Assembly (NCBI GenBank): GCA_900315735.1
Contig: ONAD01000036.1
Span: forward strand, 1 to 32,534
DNA: 32,534 bases
Direction of reading: 5' to 3'
DNA from: an uncultured Lachnospiraceae bacterium
GTDB taxonomy: Bacteria; Bacillota; Clostridia; Lachnospirales; Lachnospiraceae
Both the position numbers and the translations under genes were made by a program. Under the pieces are notes generated by a model, which searched no databases, was not told the DNA's origin, and worked only from the letters and a program-made list of their open reading frames with translations. This document shows positions 25,762 through 32,534 of this stretch, one piece after another (within the stretch, counting starts at the first letter, position 1; each line of letters starts with the position of its first letter).

Positions 25762-26184
25762 CTATGCCAGCCCTTCGTACCCTAGTTCATAGAGCAGCTC
25801 ATTGGCATCGGAAAGAGCACAGTTTCTTTGCAGGCAGAAAATAATCGCACTGTCCCGCTCCATACGGGCATAGAGAATCGGATAGCCGGTAGCTTTTAAA
25901 AGCTGCTGCACTTCCGTAAAGGATAGGCCCATGGCAAAGCAGAGGGCGAGCACTTTGTCACGGGAAGGACGTTTGCGCCCATCAAAAATCTGATAACAGT
26001 AAGTACGGTCAAGACCGCTTTTTCGGATGAGAGAAGGCAGGTCTTGATTTTTTGCCTGAATCAATCGGTTCAGATAATCCGAAAGTGAGACCTCGATCAG
26101 CTCAGCTTCCTCCTGCTCTGCATAGTTGGAGAAAGCAGGTGCGTTTTTCAAAATATCTAAAAGTTCCTGGGTTGATTTTTTCAT
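25762..26184 (-). CDS. XRE-like helix-turn-helix regulator
   Basis: A 140-residue protein starting MKKSTQELLDILKNAPAF (ATG complement of 26182-26184, preceded by AGAGGA); the frame extends 31 codons upstream but without support. The helix-turn-helix lies around residues 55-90: LPSLIRKSGLDRTYCYQIFDGRKRPSRDKVLALCFAMGL, the pattern of phage-repressor-like (XRE/Cro) domains, with TYCYQIFDG as recognition helix. The C-terminal 50 residues (TEVQQLLKATGYPILYARMERD...) are helical and probably oligomerise. It is divergent from the Ser/Thr kinase gene with 93 nt between the two start codons, so it may control that gene, itself, or be its phosphorylation target. This is inferred from layout only. Confidence 0.85.
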   Translation of the reverse strand: MKKSTQELLDILKNAPAFSNYAEQEEAELIEVSLSDYLNRLIQAKNQDLPSLIRKSGLDRTYCYQIFDGRKRPSRDKVLALCFAMGLSFTEVQQLLKATGYPILYARMERDSAIIFCLQRNCALSDANELLYELGYEGLA

Positions 26185-26223
26185 TTGGCGAATCCTCTCA
26201 TTTCTGCTATAGTGATATTGATT

Positions 26224-26252
26224 ATCATAGAATTGTGGGAATGAAAATTCAA
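26224..26252 (-). promoter_or_regulatory. Promoter of the XRE-like gene
   Basis: On the minus strand TTGAAT (complement of 26247-26252), a 17-nt spacer and TATGAT (complement of 26224-26229). It occupies the middle of the divergent region shared with the kinase gene. Confidence 0.6.
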
Positions 26253-26277
26253 GTAGAAAAGGAAAAAGTGATAACAA

Positions 26278-27363
26278 ATGAGTGAAAAATTATATCAGGA
26301 TTTTCAGCGGCAGAGGCAGATACCTCTTACGATACTGGGCGGTCAGCCACCTTATCAAACCCAGTTAATACAGGATACTGTCACAGGAAAGATTCTGGTT
26401 CAAAAAGCAATACAAAAAGACAGTATTCCGGTTTACCGGAAACTGCAGCAATTAGAAAGTCCACATCTTGCCAGGATTATAAGCTGTGAAGAGCAGCAGG
26501 ACATCGGCATGGTAACAGAAGAATATATCAGCGGTGAGACACTGGATGAGAAGCTGCACCGGCAGGGCGTTATGCCGCCGGAGCTTGTAAAATATTATAT
26601 CCGACAGTTACTGGAAGCATTGGAGCAGATTCATGCACAGGGAATCGTACACCGTGATATTTCTCCGAAAAATGTTCTCATTTCTACGGATGGAGTTGTA
26701 AAATTACTGGATTTTGATATTGCAAGGAGACGTAAGCGAAATCAGAATGCAGACACGACAATTCTTGGAACCGTAGGATTTGCATCTCCGGAGCAGTATG
26801 GCTTCCTTCAGACAGATGTAACCGCAGATATTTATGCACTGGGCGTTCTTATGAATGTGATGCTGGAGGGGACGTTGCCGAATGTGCATCTGACTGCCCG
26901 GAAACCATTTTGCAATGTGATAAAAAGATGTATAGAGATTGACCCGCAGAACCGCTATCAGAATGCAGGAGAACTTCGGGATGCATTGAAAATAGAGAAT
27001 CCGGACGCTGTAAAAAAGAAAACGATTCTTCCGGGATTCCGGACCGGAGTTGTCTGGAAAGAGATAGTGGCAGTGTTTGTTTATCTGTTTCTGATTGTGG
27101 GAAGCATACAGTTTCTGATGCAGTATGGCAAGACTCCATTGACTTTTTGCCTGGAAGCAATTGCAGTATTTATCTATGCATGGGTATCCTGCGGGGTTGG
27201 GTTTAATTTTCTTTTATGGGATACTAAAGTGCCGGGAATCCGTTCGTTGCAGAAACCGGTACGGATTATAATCCGGATTATACTGGCACTTACCATCTTT
27301 TATTTTGGCATGAAGCTGGAAAACTATGTAAAAATAACATTACTTGGTCTGCCACACAGCTAA
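26278..27363 (+). CDS. Membrane-anchored Ser/Thr protein kinase
   Basis: A 361-residue protein. The kinase domain covers about 10-240: a likely ATP-binding lysine in VQKAI (about 42), the catalytic loop VHRDISPKNVLI (about 124-135; HRD Asp and the following Lys/Asn present), DFDIARR (about 143-149, in place of the usual DFG), and GTVGFASPEQYG as the activation/P+1 segment. The glycine loop is weak (LGGQPPYQTQ). Three membrane spans follow (about 262-283, 289-313, 328-346), with no PASTA or other outside domain. Ribosome binding site spacing is long (AAAAGGA, about 14 nt), suggesting low translation. Neighbouring XRE regulator and repeat protein may be partners. The active-site residues suggest a working kinase despite the DFD. 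Confidence 0.88.
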   Translation: MSEKLYQDFQRQRQIPLTILGGQPPYQTQLIQDTVTGKILVQKAIQKDSIPVYRKLQQLESPHLARIISCEEQQDIGMVTEEYISGETLDEKLHRQGVMPPELVKYYIRQLLEALEQIHAQGIVHRDISPKNVLISTDGVVKLLDFDIARRRKRNQNADTTILGTVGFASPEQYGFLQTDVTADIYALGVLMNVMLEGTLPNVHLTARKPFCNVIKRCIEIDPQNRYQNAGELRDALKIENPDAVKKKTILPGFRTGVVWKEIVAVFVYLFLIVGSIQFLMQYGKTPLTFCLEAIAVFIYAWVSCGVGFNFLLWDTKVPGIRSLQKPVRIIIRIILALTIFYFGMKLENYVKITLLGLPHS

Positions 27364-27453
27364 AAATGTATGCTGCCGGCATACCACAAAACCTTCCGAC
27401 TCGTATATGATGATTTCATACTTAAGAAATATAAGAAACCGGGAGGCATAAAA

Positions 27454-28218
27454 ATGGAAAAAGTAAAGAAACCGATTTATAAGAAATGGTGGTTCTGGGT
27501 AATTATTGTTGTGGTCGTATTTGCAATTGCAGCAGGCAGTGGCGGAAGTGACAAGAAGAATTCAGATAAGAATTCTGTTGCCGGCACAGAGCAGGCAGAC
27601 AGCAAAGATGCAAAGACAAAGGATTCTGATGCAAAAGACGCAGAGCCGGAAGAAGATTTGTCAGCTATTGAAACAGAATATACCCTTGGCGCAGGTTATT
27701 ATACTGCAGGTATTGATTTGCCGGTGGGTAAATGCAATCTTACTGCAGTCAGCGGAGATGGAAATATAAGCAGTTCCAATCTTTTGAATGGTGGAGTTAA
27801 TGAGATGTTCGGCGTGGATGATGGAAATGGTCTGTATGAATCATCCTTTAACGGACTTAAGATGAAAGAGAATGTAGTATTTCATATTTCCGGAGATGTA
27901 GTCGTGCAGGTCAGCTATACAGAAGTAACCGGCGGCATGACCGGAAGAGAATATGATGAGTCACAGGCAGTGGAATTAGGAAGTGGAAACTATACCGCAG
28001 GAACTGATTTCCCGGCAGGAACTTATACAGTGACAGCAGTGGATGGAAGCGGAAATGTCAGTTCAACGAATCTGTTTGATGGTGGAATGAATGAAATGTT
28101 TGGAGTGGATGACGGAAATGGTCTTTACACTTCTGAAGTGAAAAATGTGGAATTCGGTGACGGCGTAGACTTAAAGGTAAGCGGTGTGAATATCCGTCTG
28201 GTGCCGGTAAAGGAATAA
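27454..28218 (+). CDS. Membrane-anchored protein with two tandem beta domains
   Basis: A 254-residue protein starting MEKVKKPIYKKWWFW (GGGAGG 7 nt before the ATG at 27454; the longer frame from 27370 lacks support). One N-terminal membrane span (about 11-28) is followed by a low-complexity Asp/Lys/Ser linker (about 30-65) and two copies of a domain with a 97-residue period. Each begins G-x-G-x-Y-x-A-G-x-D-x-P-x-G and contains NEMFGVDDGNGLY; the copies align across their whole length. Similar Y-AG-D-PAG domains occur in many exported Firmicutes and Actinobacteria proteins; their function is unknown. The domains should lie outside the cell. It starts 90 nt after the kinase gene and is likely in the same operon, ending at a strong terminator. 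Confidence 0.82.
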   Translation: MEKVKKPIYKKWWFWVIIVVVVFAIAAGSGGSDKKNSDKNSVAGTEQADSKDAKTKDSDAKDAEPEEDLSAIETEYTLGAGYYTAGIDLPVGKCNLTAVSGDGNISSSNLLNGGVNEMFGVDDGNGLYESSFNGLKMKENVVFHISGDVVVQVSYTEVTGGMTGREYDESQAVELGSGNYTAGTDFPAGTYTVTAVDGSGNVSSTNLFDGGMNEMFGVDDGNGLYTSEVKNVEFGDGVDLKVSGVNIRLVPVKE

Positions 28219-28235
28219 ACATTTCTAAAATAAAG

Positions 28236-28287
28236 AAAAAAGCACAACAGGATTTGCCTGGGGAGGGCAAGACTGCTGTGCTTTTTT
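28236..28287 (+). terminator. Terminator after the tandem-domain protein
   Basis: AAAAAAGCACA-A-CAG (28236-28250) pairs with CTG-C-TGTGCTTTTTT (28273-28287), one internal mismatch, ending in six Ts. Confidence 0.88.
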
Positions 28288-28291
28288 GTGC

Positions 28292-28320
28292 TTGTGGAAA
28301 GTTATAAAAAGTTATATAAT
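28292..28320 (+). promoter_or_regulatory. Possible promoter of the ATPase gene
   Basis: TTGTGG (28292-28297), 17-nt spacer, perfect TATAAT (28315-28320). The -10 lies inside the second box of the repeat array, so boxes 3-8 would be transcribed. Other TATAAA hexamers in the array could also serve as -10 elements. Confidence 0.45.
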
Positions 28321-28399
28321 AAATAGAAAGTTATAAAAGGTTATAAAAACTTATAAAAGAAACAAAAAGTTATAAATAGTTATAAAAACTTATAAAAAG
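28301..28399 (+). repeat. Array of eight helically phased TTATAAAA boxes
   Basis: (G/C)TTATA boxes start at 28301, 28311, 28330, 28340, 28350, 28369, 28379 and 28389, i.e. steps of 10, 19, 10, 10, 19, 10, 10 nt. This is a 39-bp higher unit of three boxes plus a 9-nt spacer: every box has a partner exactly 39 nt away. The core TTATAA is palindromic. The last box abuts the GAGGAG ribosome binding site (28399-28404) of the ATPase gene. The array could be an iteron-like protein-binding region; the binding protein is unknown. Confidence 0.85.
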
Positions 28400-28412
28400 A
28401 GGAGAGCGGAAA

Positions 28413-29453
28413 ATGAATAATCCATTTACACTGTCTTTTGGGAAAAAACCATTACAATATATATCGCGTATTGCGCAGACGAATGAAGTAATCCAGAATT
28501 TTGATGCGGAAATACCGTCAAATCAGATATATATGATAACCGGAGTGCGAGGCTCGGGCAAGACTGTTATGATGACAAGCATTGCAGCAGAAATGAAAAA
28601 GAGGGAAAACTGGATTGTAGTTGAGTTGAATCCGATGAGAGACCTGCTGAAAAGTCTGGCAGCAAAATTATATAGTATTCCTCAGATGCATGAGCGTTTT
28701 TTGAAAGCAAAATTAGATTTTTCCGCATTTGGTTTGGGAGTATCCATTGAGGAAGCACCACCAATTACAGATATTGAAGATGTGCTTATGCATATGTTGG
28801 AGCAGATAAAACAGGCGGGCAAGCGTTTGCTGATTACAATTGATGAAGTGGTGAATGAAGAAGAGATAAGAATATTTGCAAGTTCTTTTCAGATTTTTAT
28901 CAGAGAAGATTATCCGATTTATTTGTTGATGACAGGTCCGTATGAAAATATATATGAATTGCAGAACAACAAAGCACTTACATTTCTGTATCGTGCACCA
29001 AAATTAATTTTGGAACCATTAAATTATACGGCAATCAGAAAGAGCTATATGGACATATTTTCCATAGAAGCAGCACAGGCGGAGAAAATGACAGCGCTTA
29101 CTAAAGGCTATCCGTTTGCGTTTCAGGTGTTGGGTTACCTGTATTGGGAAAATAGAAAATTGCATTCTATAGAAGAAATTCTGCCGGAGTATGATCAGTA
29201 TCTGGATGAATATGTATACAGTAAAATCTGGTCAGAATTATCTGAGTTGGACAAAAAAATATTGCTGGAAATGGCGGTCAGTGGAGAAGACAGAGTAAAA
29301 AATATCCGGGAGAATCTGCAAATGGACTCCGGAAAATTTGCAGTATATCGGGAACGCCTGAAAAGAAAAGGTGTTGTGGATACCAGAGAATATGGCAAAA
29401 TGCACATGGCATTGCCACGATTTGAAGAATATGTAAAAACACAGATTATCTAA
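28413..29453 (+). CDS. AAA-type ATPase with C-terminal winged helix
   Basis: A 346-residue protein. Walker A GVRGSGKT (about 44-51) and Walker B LLITIDEV (about 139-146) are intact; LLMTGPYENI (about 171-180) fits sensor 1, and LEPLNYTAIRKSY the lid region (about 204 on). The last 80 residues (SELDKKILLEMAVSGEDRVKNI...GKFAVYRERLKRKGVV) look like a winged helix, as in Orc1/Cdc6-like, STAND-like and related archaeal-type ATPases. No membrane segment. GAGGAG is 8 nt before the ATG. It stands directly behind the phased box array, which its DNA-binding domain could recognise (inference). The exact family and role are unknown; it is not a recognised DnaA or plasmid Rep. Followed after 15 nt by a GNAT gene. 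Confidence 0.8.
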   Translation: MNNPFTLSFGKKPLQYISRIAQTNEVIQNFDAEIPSNQIYMITGVRGSGKTVMMTSIAAEMKKRENWIVVELNPMRDLLKSLAAKLYSIPQMHERFLKAKLDFSAFGLGVSIEEAPPITDIEDVLMHMLEQIKQAGKRLLITIDEVVNEEEIRIFASSFQIFIREDYPIYLLMTGPYENIYELQNNKALTFLYRAPKLILEPLNYTAIRKSYMDIFSIEAAQAEKMTALTKGYPFAFQVLGYLYWENRKLHSIEEILPEYDQYLDEYVYSKIWSELSELDKKILLEMAVSGEDRVKNIRENLQMDSGKFAVYRERLKRKGVVDTREYGKMHMALPRFEEYVKTQII

Positions 29454-29468
29454 AAAGGAGTACTCAAA

Positions 29469-29951
29469 ATGACAATTCGTACCGCACAGATGGAAGATAT
29501 TGATGCAATTACAGCAGTGGAGACAGAATGTTTTCCACCGGCAGAAGCAGCAACAAAAGAAGAATTCGCAGAACGTTTAAAATATTATAAAGACCAGTTC
29601 TGGCTGATGTTCGATGAGGAACGTCTGGTGGCATTTGTAGATGGCATGGTGACCAGTCAGAAAGACCTTACGGATGAAATGTATGAAAAAGCAGAACTGC
29701 ATGAGGAGCAGGGGGACTGGCAGATGATTTTCGGTGTGAATACCATTCCGGCATACCGAAGACGAGGCCTGGCAGAGCAGCTACTAAAAAGAGCTATTGC
29801 AGATGCAAAAACCCAGGGAAGAAAAGGGCTGGTGCTTACCTGCAAGGATAAGCTGATACATTACTATGCGAAATTTGGATTTGAAAATGAAGGCGTATCA
29901 GAATCTACCCATGGAGATGTGGCGTGGAACCAGATGCGGCTGACTTTTTGA
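29469..29951 (+). CDS. GNAT family N-acetyltransferase
   Basis: A 160-residue acetyltransferase starting MTIRTAQMEDIDAITAVE. Motif A, which binds the acetyl-CoA pyrophosphate, is seen as GVNTIPAYRRRGLAEQLLKRAI (about 94-115; R-R-x-G-x-A). Motif B is LTCKDKLIHYYAKFGFENEG (about 133-152). The order and the EEFAERL segment resemble the arylalkylamine-type group of GNAT enzymes, but the substrate is unknown. AAAGGAG precedes the ATG and the gene lies 15 nt after the ATPase gene, suggesting co-transcription. Confidence 0.9.
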   Translation: MTIRTAQMEDIDAITAVETECFPPAEAATKEEFAERLKYYKDQFWLMFDEERLVAFVDGMVTSQKDLTDEMYEKAELHEEQGDWQMIFGVNTIPAYRRRGLAEQLLKRAIADAKTQGRKGLVLTCKDKLIHYYAKFGFENEGVSESTHGDVAWNQMRLTF

Positions 29952-29989
29952 AAATGAAATATCTAATAAAAACGAAATGAGGCAGAATT

Positions 29990-30652
29990 TTGAAATATAA
30001 AAAAGTAGTAAAAGGAAGCTTTGTGGACCGCCCCAATCGCTTTATTGCCCATGTTAAGATTAACGGTGAGATTCAGACGGTACATGTAAAGAATACCGGG
30101 CGGTACCGGGAGCTGCTGCTTCCGGATGCAGAAGTTTATCTGGAAGTGTCGGACAATCCGGCACGAAAGACAGCCTATGATTTGATTGCGGTATATAAAG
30201 AAAATTTGGGCTTAATAAATATGGACAGTCAGGCACCGAATAAGGTGGCAAAGGAATGGCTTGAAACACAGAATTATGATGTGGTGAAACCGGAATATAA
30301 ATATGGAAATTCCAGAATTGATTTCTATATGAAGAAAGGGCAGCAGGAATATCTGATGGAAGTAAAAGGCTGTACCTTGGAGCGGCAGGGCATCGGTTAT
30401 TTTCCCGATGCGCCGACAGAACGTGGCGTAAAGCATTTGCACGAATTAATTGGAGCAAGAAAAGCTGGTTATGAATGCGCAGTAGCATTTGTAATTCAAA
30501 TGGAAGGCGTGAAGGAAGTCCGGGCAAATGAAGAGACGCATCCGGAGTTTAAAGATGCTTTAGAAGAAGCGAGGGCAGCAGGCGTAAAGGTATTGTTCCT
30601 GATGTGCAAGGTAGAAAAGGACAGCCTCAGAGTAGTGGAGCAGCGGGAGTAA
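29990..30652 (+). CDS. sfsA: SfsA family DNA/RNA nuclease-like protein
   Basis: A 220-residue protein, full length for SfsA. It starts at TTG 29990 (MKYKKVVKGSFVDRPNRFIA), 7 nt after GAGG; no in-frame ATG fits. Conserved blocks: FVDRPNRFIAHV, HVKNTGRYRELLLP (about 32-45), RIDFYMKKG and the nuclease-like EVKGCTLE (about 124-131) followed by FPDAPTERGVKHLHEL. The N-terminal part is OB-like and the centre has a PD-(D/E)XK-like core, D110-type Asp with E-x-K. In E. coli the protein was named for sugar fermentation stimulation and binds DNA; its real role is unsettled. Confidence 0.93.
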   Translation: MKYKKVVKGSFVDRPNRFIAHVKINGEIQTVHVKNTGRYRELLLPDAEVYLEVSDNPARKTAYDLIAVYKENLGLINMDSQAPNKVAKEWLETQNYDVVKPEYKYGNSRIDFYMKKGQQEYLMEVKGCTLERQGIGYFPDAPTERGVKHLHELIGARKAGYECAVAFVIQMEGVKEVRANEETHPEFKDALEEARAAGVKVLFLMCKVEKDSLRVVEQRE

Positions 30653-30700
30653 GAAACGTGGTACAAAGAAAAAGCTGCATGAAAATATGGAGGAGATTCG

Positions 30701-31318
30701 ATGATGAGCAAATGGACGGAAGTGGCAATTCGGATTCAAGGCATTGCCCAGGCAGGACTTGCTTATAGCGAAAATGAATATGACCGTGAGCGGTATGAAG
30801 AGCTTCGAAGGATTGCTGCGGAAATGATTTCCTACGAGACGGAGATGCCGATTGAAAAAGTAACGGCATTTTTCTGCAATGAAACAGGATATCAGACTCC
30901 AAAGGTTGACACCCGGGCGGCAGTATTTGAAGATGGAAAAATTCTTCTGGTGCATGAGAAAAACGGCACCTGGTCATTGCCGGGCGGCTGGTGCGATGTG
31001 GACCAGTCGGTAGCATCGAATGTAATAAAAGAGACAAGGGAAGAAGCAGGACTTTTGGTGACAGCAGATAAACTGATAGCAGTCCAGGACTGGCGGAAAC
31101 ACAATAAGTGCAATCTGCCATATGGTGTGGTGAAAATATTTGTCCTGTGCACTCCTGAGGGTGGAAGCTTCCATGAGAATATAGAGACAACAGAGACGTG
31201 TTATTTTGGACGAAGCGAACTGCCGGCACAGCTTGCCGTGGAGAAAACCACAGCAGAACAGATACAGATGTGCTTTGATGCATATGAAAGCAAAGACTGG
31301 CAGACACAATTTGATTAA
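30701..31318 (+). CDS. NUDIX hydrolase with N-terminal helical domain
   Basis: A 205-residue protein. Residues 1-60 form the helical NUDIX_N-type domain (IRIQGIAQAGLAYSENEYDRERYEELR). The NUDIX box is at about 91-116: GGWCDVDQSVASNVIKETREEAG. Against the consensus Gx5Ex7REUxEExGU the first Glu is replaced by Gln (DVDQS), and the usual Arg before the second Glu by Lys; the metal-binding REEAG is intact. Relatives hydrolyse ADP-ribose, ADP-glucose or similar nucleoside diphosphate compounds; the substrate here is unknown. GGAGGAG is 7 nt before ATG 30701 (30704 is a second ATG). Third gene after the ATPase in a same-strand row. Confidence 0.9.
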   Translation: MMSKWTEVAIRIQGIAQAGLAYSENEYDRERYEELRRIAAEMISYETEMPIEKVTAFFCNETGYQTPKVDTRAAVFEDGKILLVHEKNGTWSLPGGWCDVDQSVASNVIKETREEAGLLVTADKLIAVQDWRKHNKCNLPYGVVKIFVLCTPEGGSFHENIETTETCYFGRSELPAQLAVEKTTAEQIQMCFDAYESKDWQTQFD

Positions 31319-31384
31319 TTATTATTAGATGAAACAGATATATCATCAGGTTTGACGGAAAAAGCAGCAAGGAGGACAAAATAG

Positions 31385-31936
31385 ATGGATTGCAAAGAAG
31401 TAAGAGTGGATATGCGGATTCCAAATCCAAAAGACCATGAAGAAAATGTAAGGACAGCACAGGTGATGTTCAAACTGAATCAGACAATGCCTTATACGGA
31501 AGAGTATCAGACACTTTTGAAAGAACTTTTTGGAGATAATCTTGGAGAGGGCAGTTATGTGGCGGCACCACTTAGTGGTGCCTGTGTCAGCAGAATGAAA
31601 ATAGGAAAAGGAGTATTTATCAATTCCGGGTTACTAGCAATGGCGCGAGGTGGAATTACCATAGAGGATGGCGCACAGATTGCTGCTAATGTCCAGCTGA
31701 TTTCCAATAATCATGACCCTTATGACCTTTCTGTACTGACCTGTAAGCCGGTACTGATTAAAAAGGCAGCATGGATTGGTGCAGGTGCAAGCATTTTGCC
31801 GGGAGTCAGTATCGGAAAGCATGCCATTGTCGGAGCTGCGTCCGTAGTAACCAAAGATGTGCCGGATTATGCGGTGGCAGTAGGAAATCCTGCCCGGGTA
31901 ATCAAATACTTAGACGCAGACCGGTTTGATGATTAG
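31385..31936 (+). CDS. Maltose/galactoside O-acetyltransferase-like hexapeptide enzyme
   Basis: A 183-residue left-handed beta-helix acetyltransferase. The N-terminal helical part ([22 protein letters not shown]) is like the Mac domain; the hexapeptide repeats run from about residue 70 ([34 protein letters not shown]) and hold NNHDPYD (about 107-113), whose His is the likely catalytic base. It ends in [43 protein letters not shown], the acetyl-CoA-binding end. It transfers acetyl from acetyl-CoA to a sugar or similar hydroxyl group and works as a trimer. AAGGAGG lies about 9 nt before the ATG. Probably co-transcribed with the VOC gene 9 nt downstream. Confidence 0.92.
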   Translation: MDCKEVRVDMRIPNPKDHEENVRTAQVMFKLNQTMPYTEEYQTLLKELFGDNLGEGSYVAAPLSGACVSRMKIGKGVFINSGLLAMARGGITIEDGAQIAANVQLISNNHDPYDLSVLTCKPVLIKKAAWIGAGASILPGVSIGKHAIVGAASVVTKDVPDYAVAVGNPARVIKYLDADRFDD

Positions 31937-31945
31937 AGGAAAAGT

Positions 31946-32326
31946 ATGAAACTTAGAAACGTTTTGATTGTAGTAAAGGATATGGAAAAGGCGAAAAAAT
32001 TTTACCATGATTTGTTTGGACTGGACGTAATCCTTGACAATGATGGAACTGTCATACTGACAGAGGGGCTGGTGCTCCAGCAGTATGATATCTGGAAACA
32101 GTTTTTACAGAAGGATATTATCCCGGAAAATAATTCCAGTGAACTGTATTTTGAAGATGAGGATGTGGAAGCATTTGCAGAAAAACTGGAAAGGCTTTAT
32201 CCGTCCACTCATTATGTCAACCGATTGATGACGTATAACCGGGGACAGAAGGTGGTACGCTTCTATGATTTGGATGGAAATCTGATAGAGGTAAGGGAGC
32301 CGGTGAGGTTGGAAGGAAAGATTTAG
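31946..32326 (+). CDS. VOC (glyoxalase/dioxygenase superfamily) protein
   Basis: A 126-residue protein with two beta-alpha-beta-beta-beta modules, the size of single-domain VOC proteins. MKLRNVLIVVKDMEKAKKFYHDLFGLDVI opens the first module and VVRFYDLDGNLIEVREP closes the second; the final Glu is the usual metal ligand, while the usual His of the first strand is absent (VLIVVKD). It may therefore not be a true glyoxalase I; resistance, isomerase or unknown roles are all possible. AGAGGAAAA precedes the ATG. Nine nt after the acetyltransferase gene. Confidence 0.88.
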   Translation: MKLRNVLIVVKDMEKAKKFYHDLFGLDVILDNDGTVILTEGLVLQQYDIWKQFLQKDIIPENNSSELYFEDEDVEAFAEKLERLYPSTHYVNRLMTYNRGQKVVRFYDLDGNLIEVREPVRLEGKI

Positions 32327-32397
32327 CCAGCGAGCCAGAGAACTTCGATTCCGCTGCGCTTCATCTCAGTCGTGGCTGTCGCCACATCAAAAAGAAA

Positions 32398-32437
32398 GCT
32401 TTCAGCCGTTATCAAATAAATTTGAACAGCTGAAAGC
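32398..32437. repeat. Inverted repeat GCTTTCAGC ... GCTGAAAGC
   Basis: Perfect 9-bp arms (32398-32406 and 32429-32437) around a 22-nt AT-rich loop, in the 3' tail after the VOC gene. No T-run follows, so it is not a typical terminator. A second small hairpin, GTGGC-TGTC-GCCAC, lies just upstream near 32373-32385. Confidence 0.6.
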
Positions 32438-32466
32438 CCAATGTCATTAAGTTAAGATGATGAATT

Positions 32467-32504
32467 AAGATCTCAGTATCAGAAATAATACTGGGGTCTT
32501 TTTA
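32467..32504 (+). terminator. Intrinsic terminator after the VOC gene
   Basis: AAGATCTCAGTAT (32467-32479) pairs over 13 bp (two T-G wobbles) with ATACTGGGGTCTT (32488-32500), then a T-run. A TTGACA at 32520-32525 begins what is probably the next promoter, cut by the window edge. Confidence 0.85.
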
Positions 32505-32534
32505 TTTTGTAATAAATACTTGACACAAAAACAA

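Noticed and set aside
28301..28399. CRISPR array
   Set aside because: The repeat units are only about 10 nt with no unique 30-40 nt spacers and no cas genes nearby.
30627..31460. 277-codon minus-strand frame opposite the NUDIX gene
   Set aside because: Composition is Leu/Ser/His/Cys-rich as expected for an antisense shadow; it opposes clear NUDIX and acetyltransferase genes.

Overview
The window looks like chromosome of a low-GC, Gram-positive member of the Clostridia, most likely Lachnospiraceae (a Roseburia/Agathobacter-type organism is my guess, not proven). The grounds are moderate-to-low GC, strong AGGAGG-type ribosome binding sites, consensus sigma-A promoters, Firmicutes-type RNA polymerase and ribosomal proteins, an ECF sigma/DUF4179 pair, and a FliD-like protein beside a glycosyltransferase island. 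No tRNA, rRNA, CRISPR array or complete insertion sequence was seen.

Layout. (1) 1-7978: a glycan-modification island with a GT2/methyltransferase fusion cut by the window edge, a second GT2, three CgeB/DUF3880-like glycosyltransferases and a small helical protein, interrupted by an inverted Rpn-family (PD-(D/E)XK) gene. A FliD-like flagellar protein at 8855-10156 suggests, without proof, that the sugars go onto flagella or another surface structure. (2) 8094-8787: a DUF4160-DUF2442 two-gene module with its own promoter and a leader that can fold into two mutually exclusive hairpins, one hiding the ribosome binding site. (3) 10356-24517: the core transcription/translation block rpmG-secE-nusG-rplK-rplA, then rplJ-rplL behind an L10 leader with a terminator, then rpoB-rpoC. 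A 3-kb cassette (small membrane protein, ECF sigma factor, DUF4179 anti-sigma) separates rplL from rpoB. (4) 24607-25758 glycerate kinase, convergent with an XRE regulator that is divergent from a membrane Ser/Thr kinase, followed by a membrane-anchored protein with two copies of a 97-residue repeat. (5) 28292-32326: an AAA-type ATPase with a C-terminal winged helix preceded by an array of eight 10-bp-phased TTATAAAA-like boxes, then co-directional GNAT, sfsA, NUDIX, hexapeptide acetyltransferase and VOC genes.

The most interesting non-gene signals are the helically phased box array upstream of the ATPase (28301-28399), the competing hairpins upstream of DUF4160 (8196-8238), and a dispersed repeat family whose 46-nt core occurs right after the rplL terminator and again right after the rpoC terminator (45/46 identical), so that it brackets the sigma cassette plus rpoBC. 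Several gene starts were set from ribosome binding site spacing and are shorter than the longest open frame (5458-6429, 2645, 8249, 8542, 10156, 12820, 14776, 20776, 24607, 26184, 27454).
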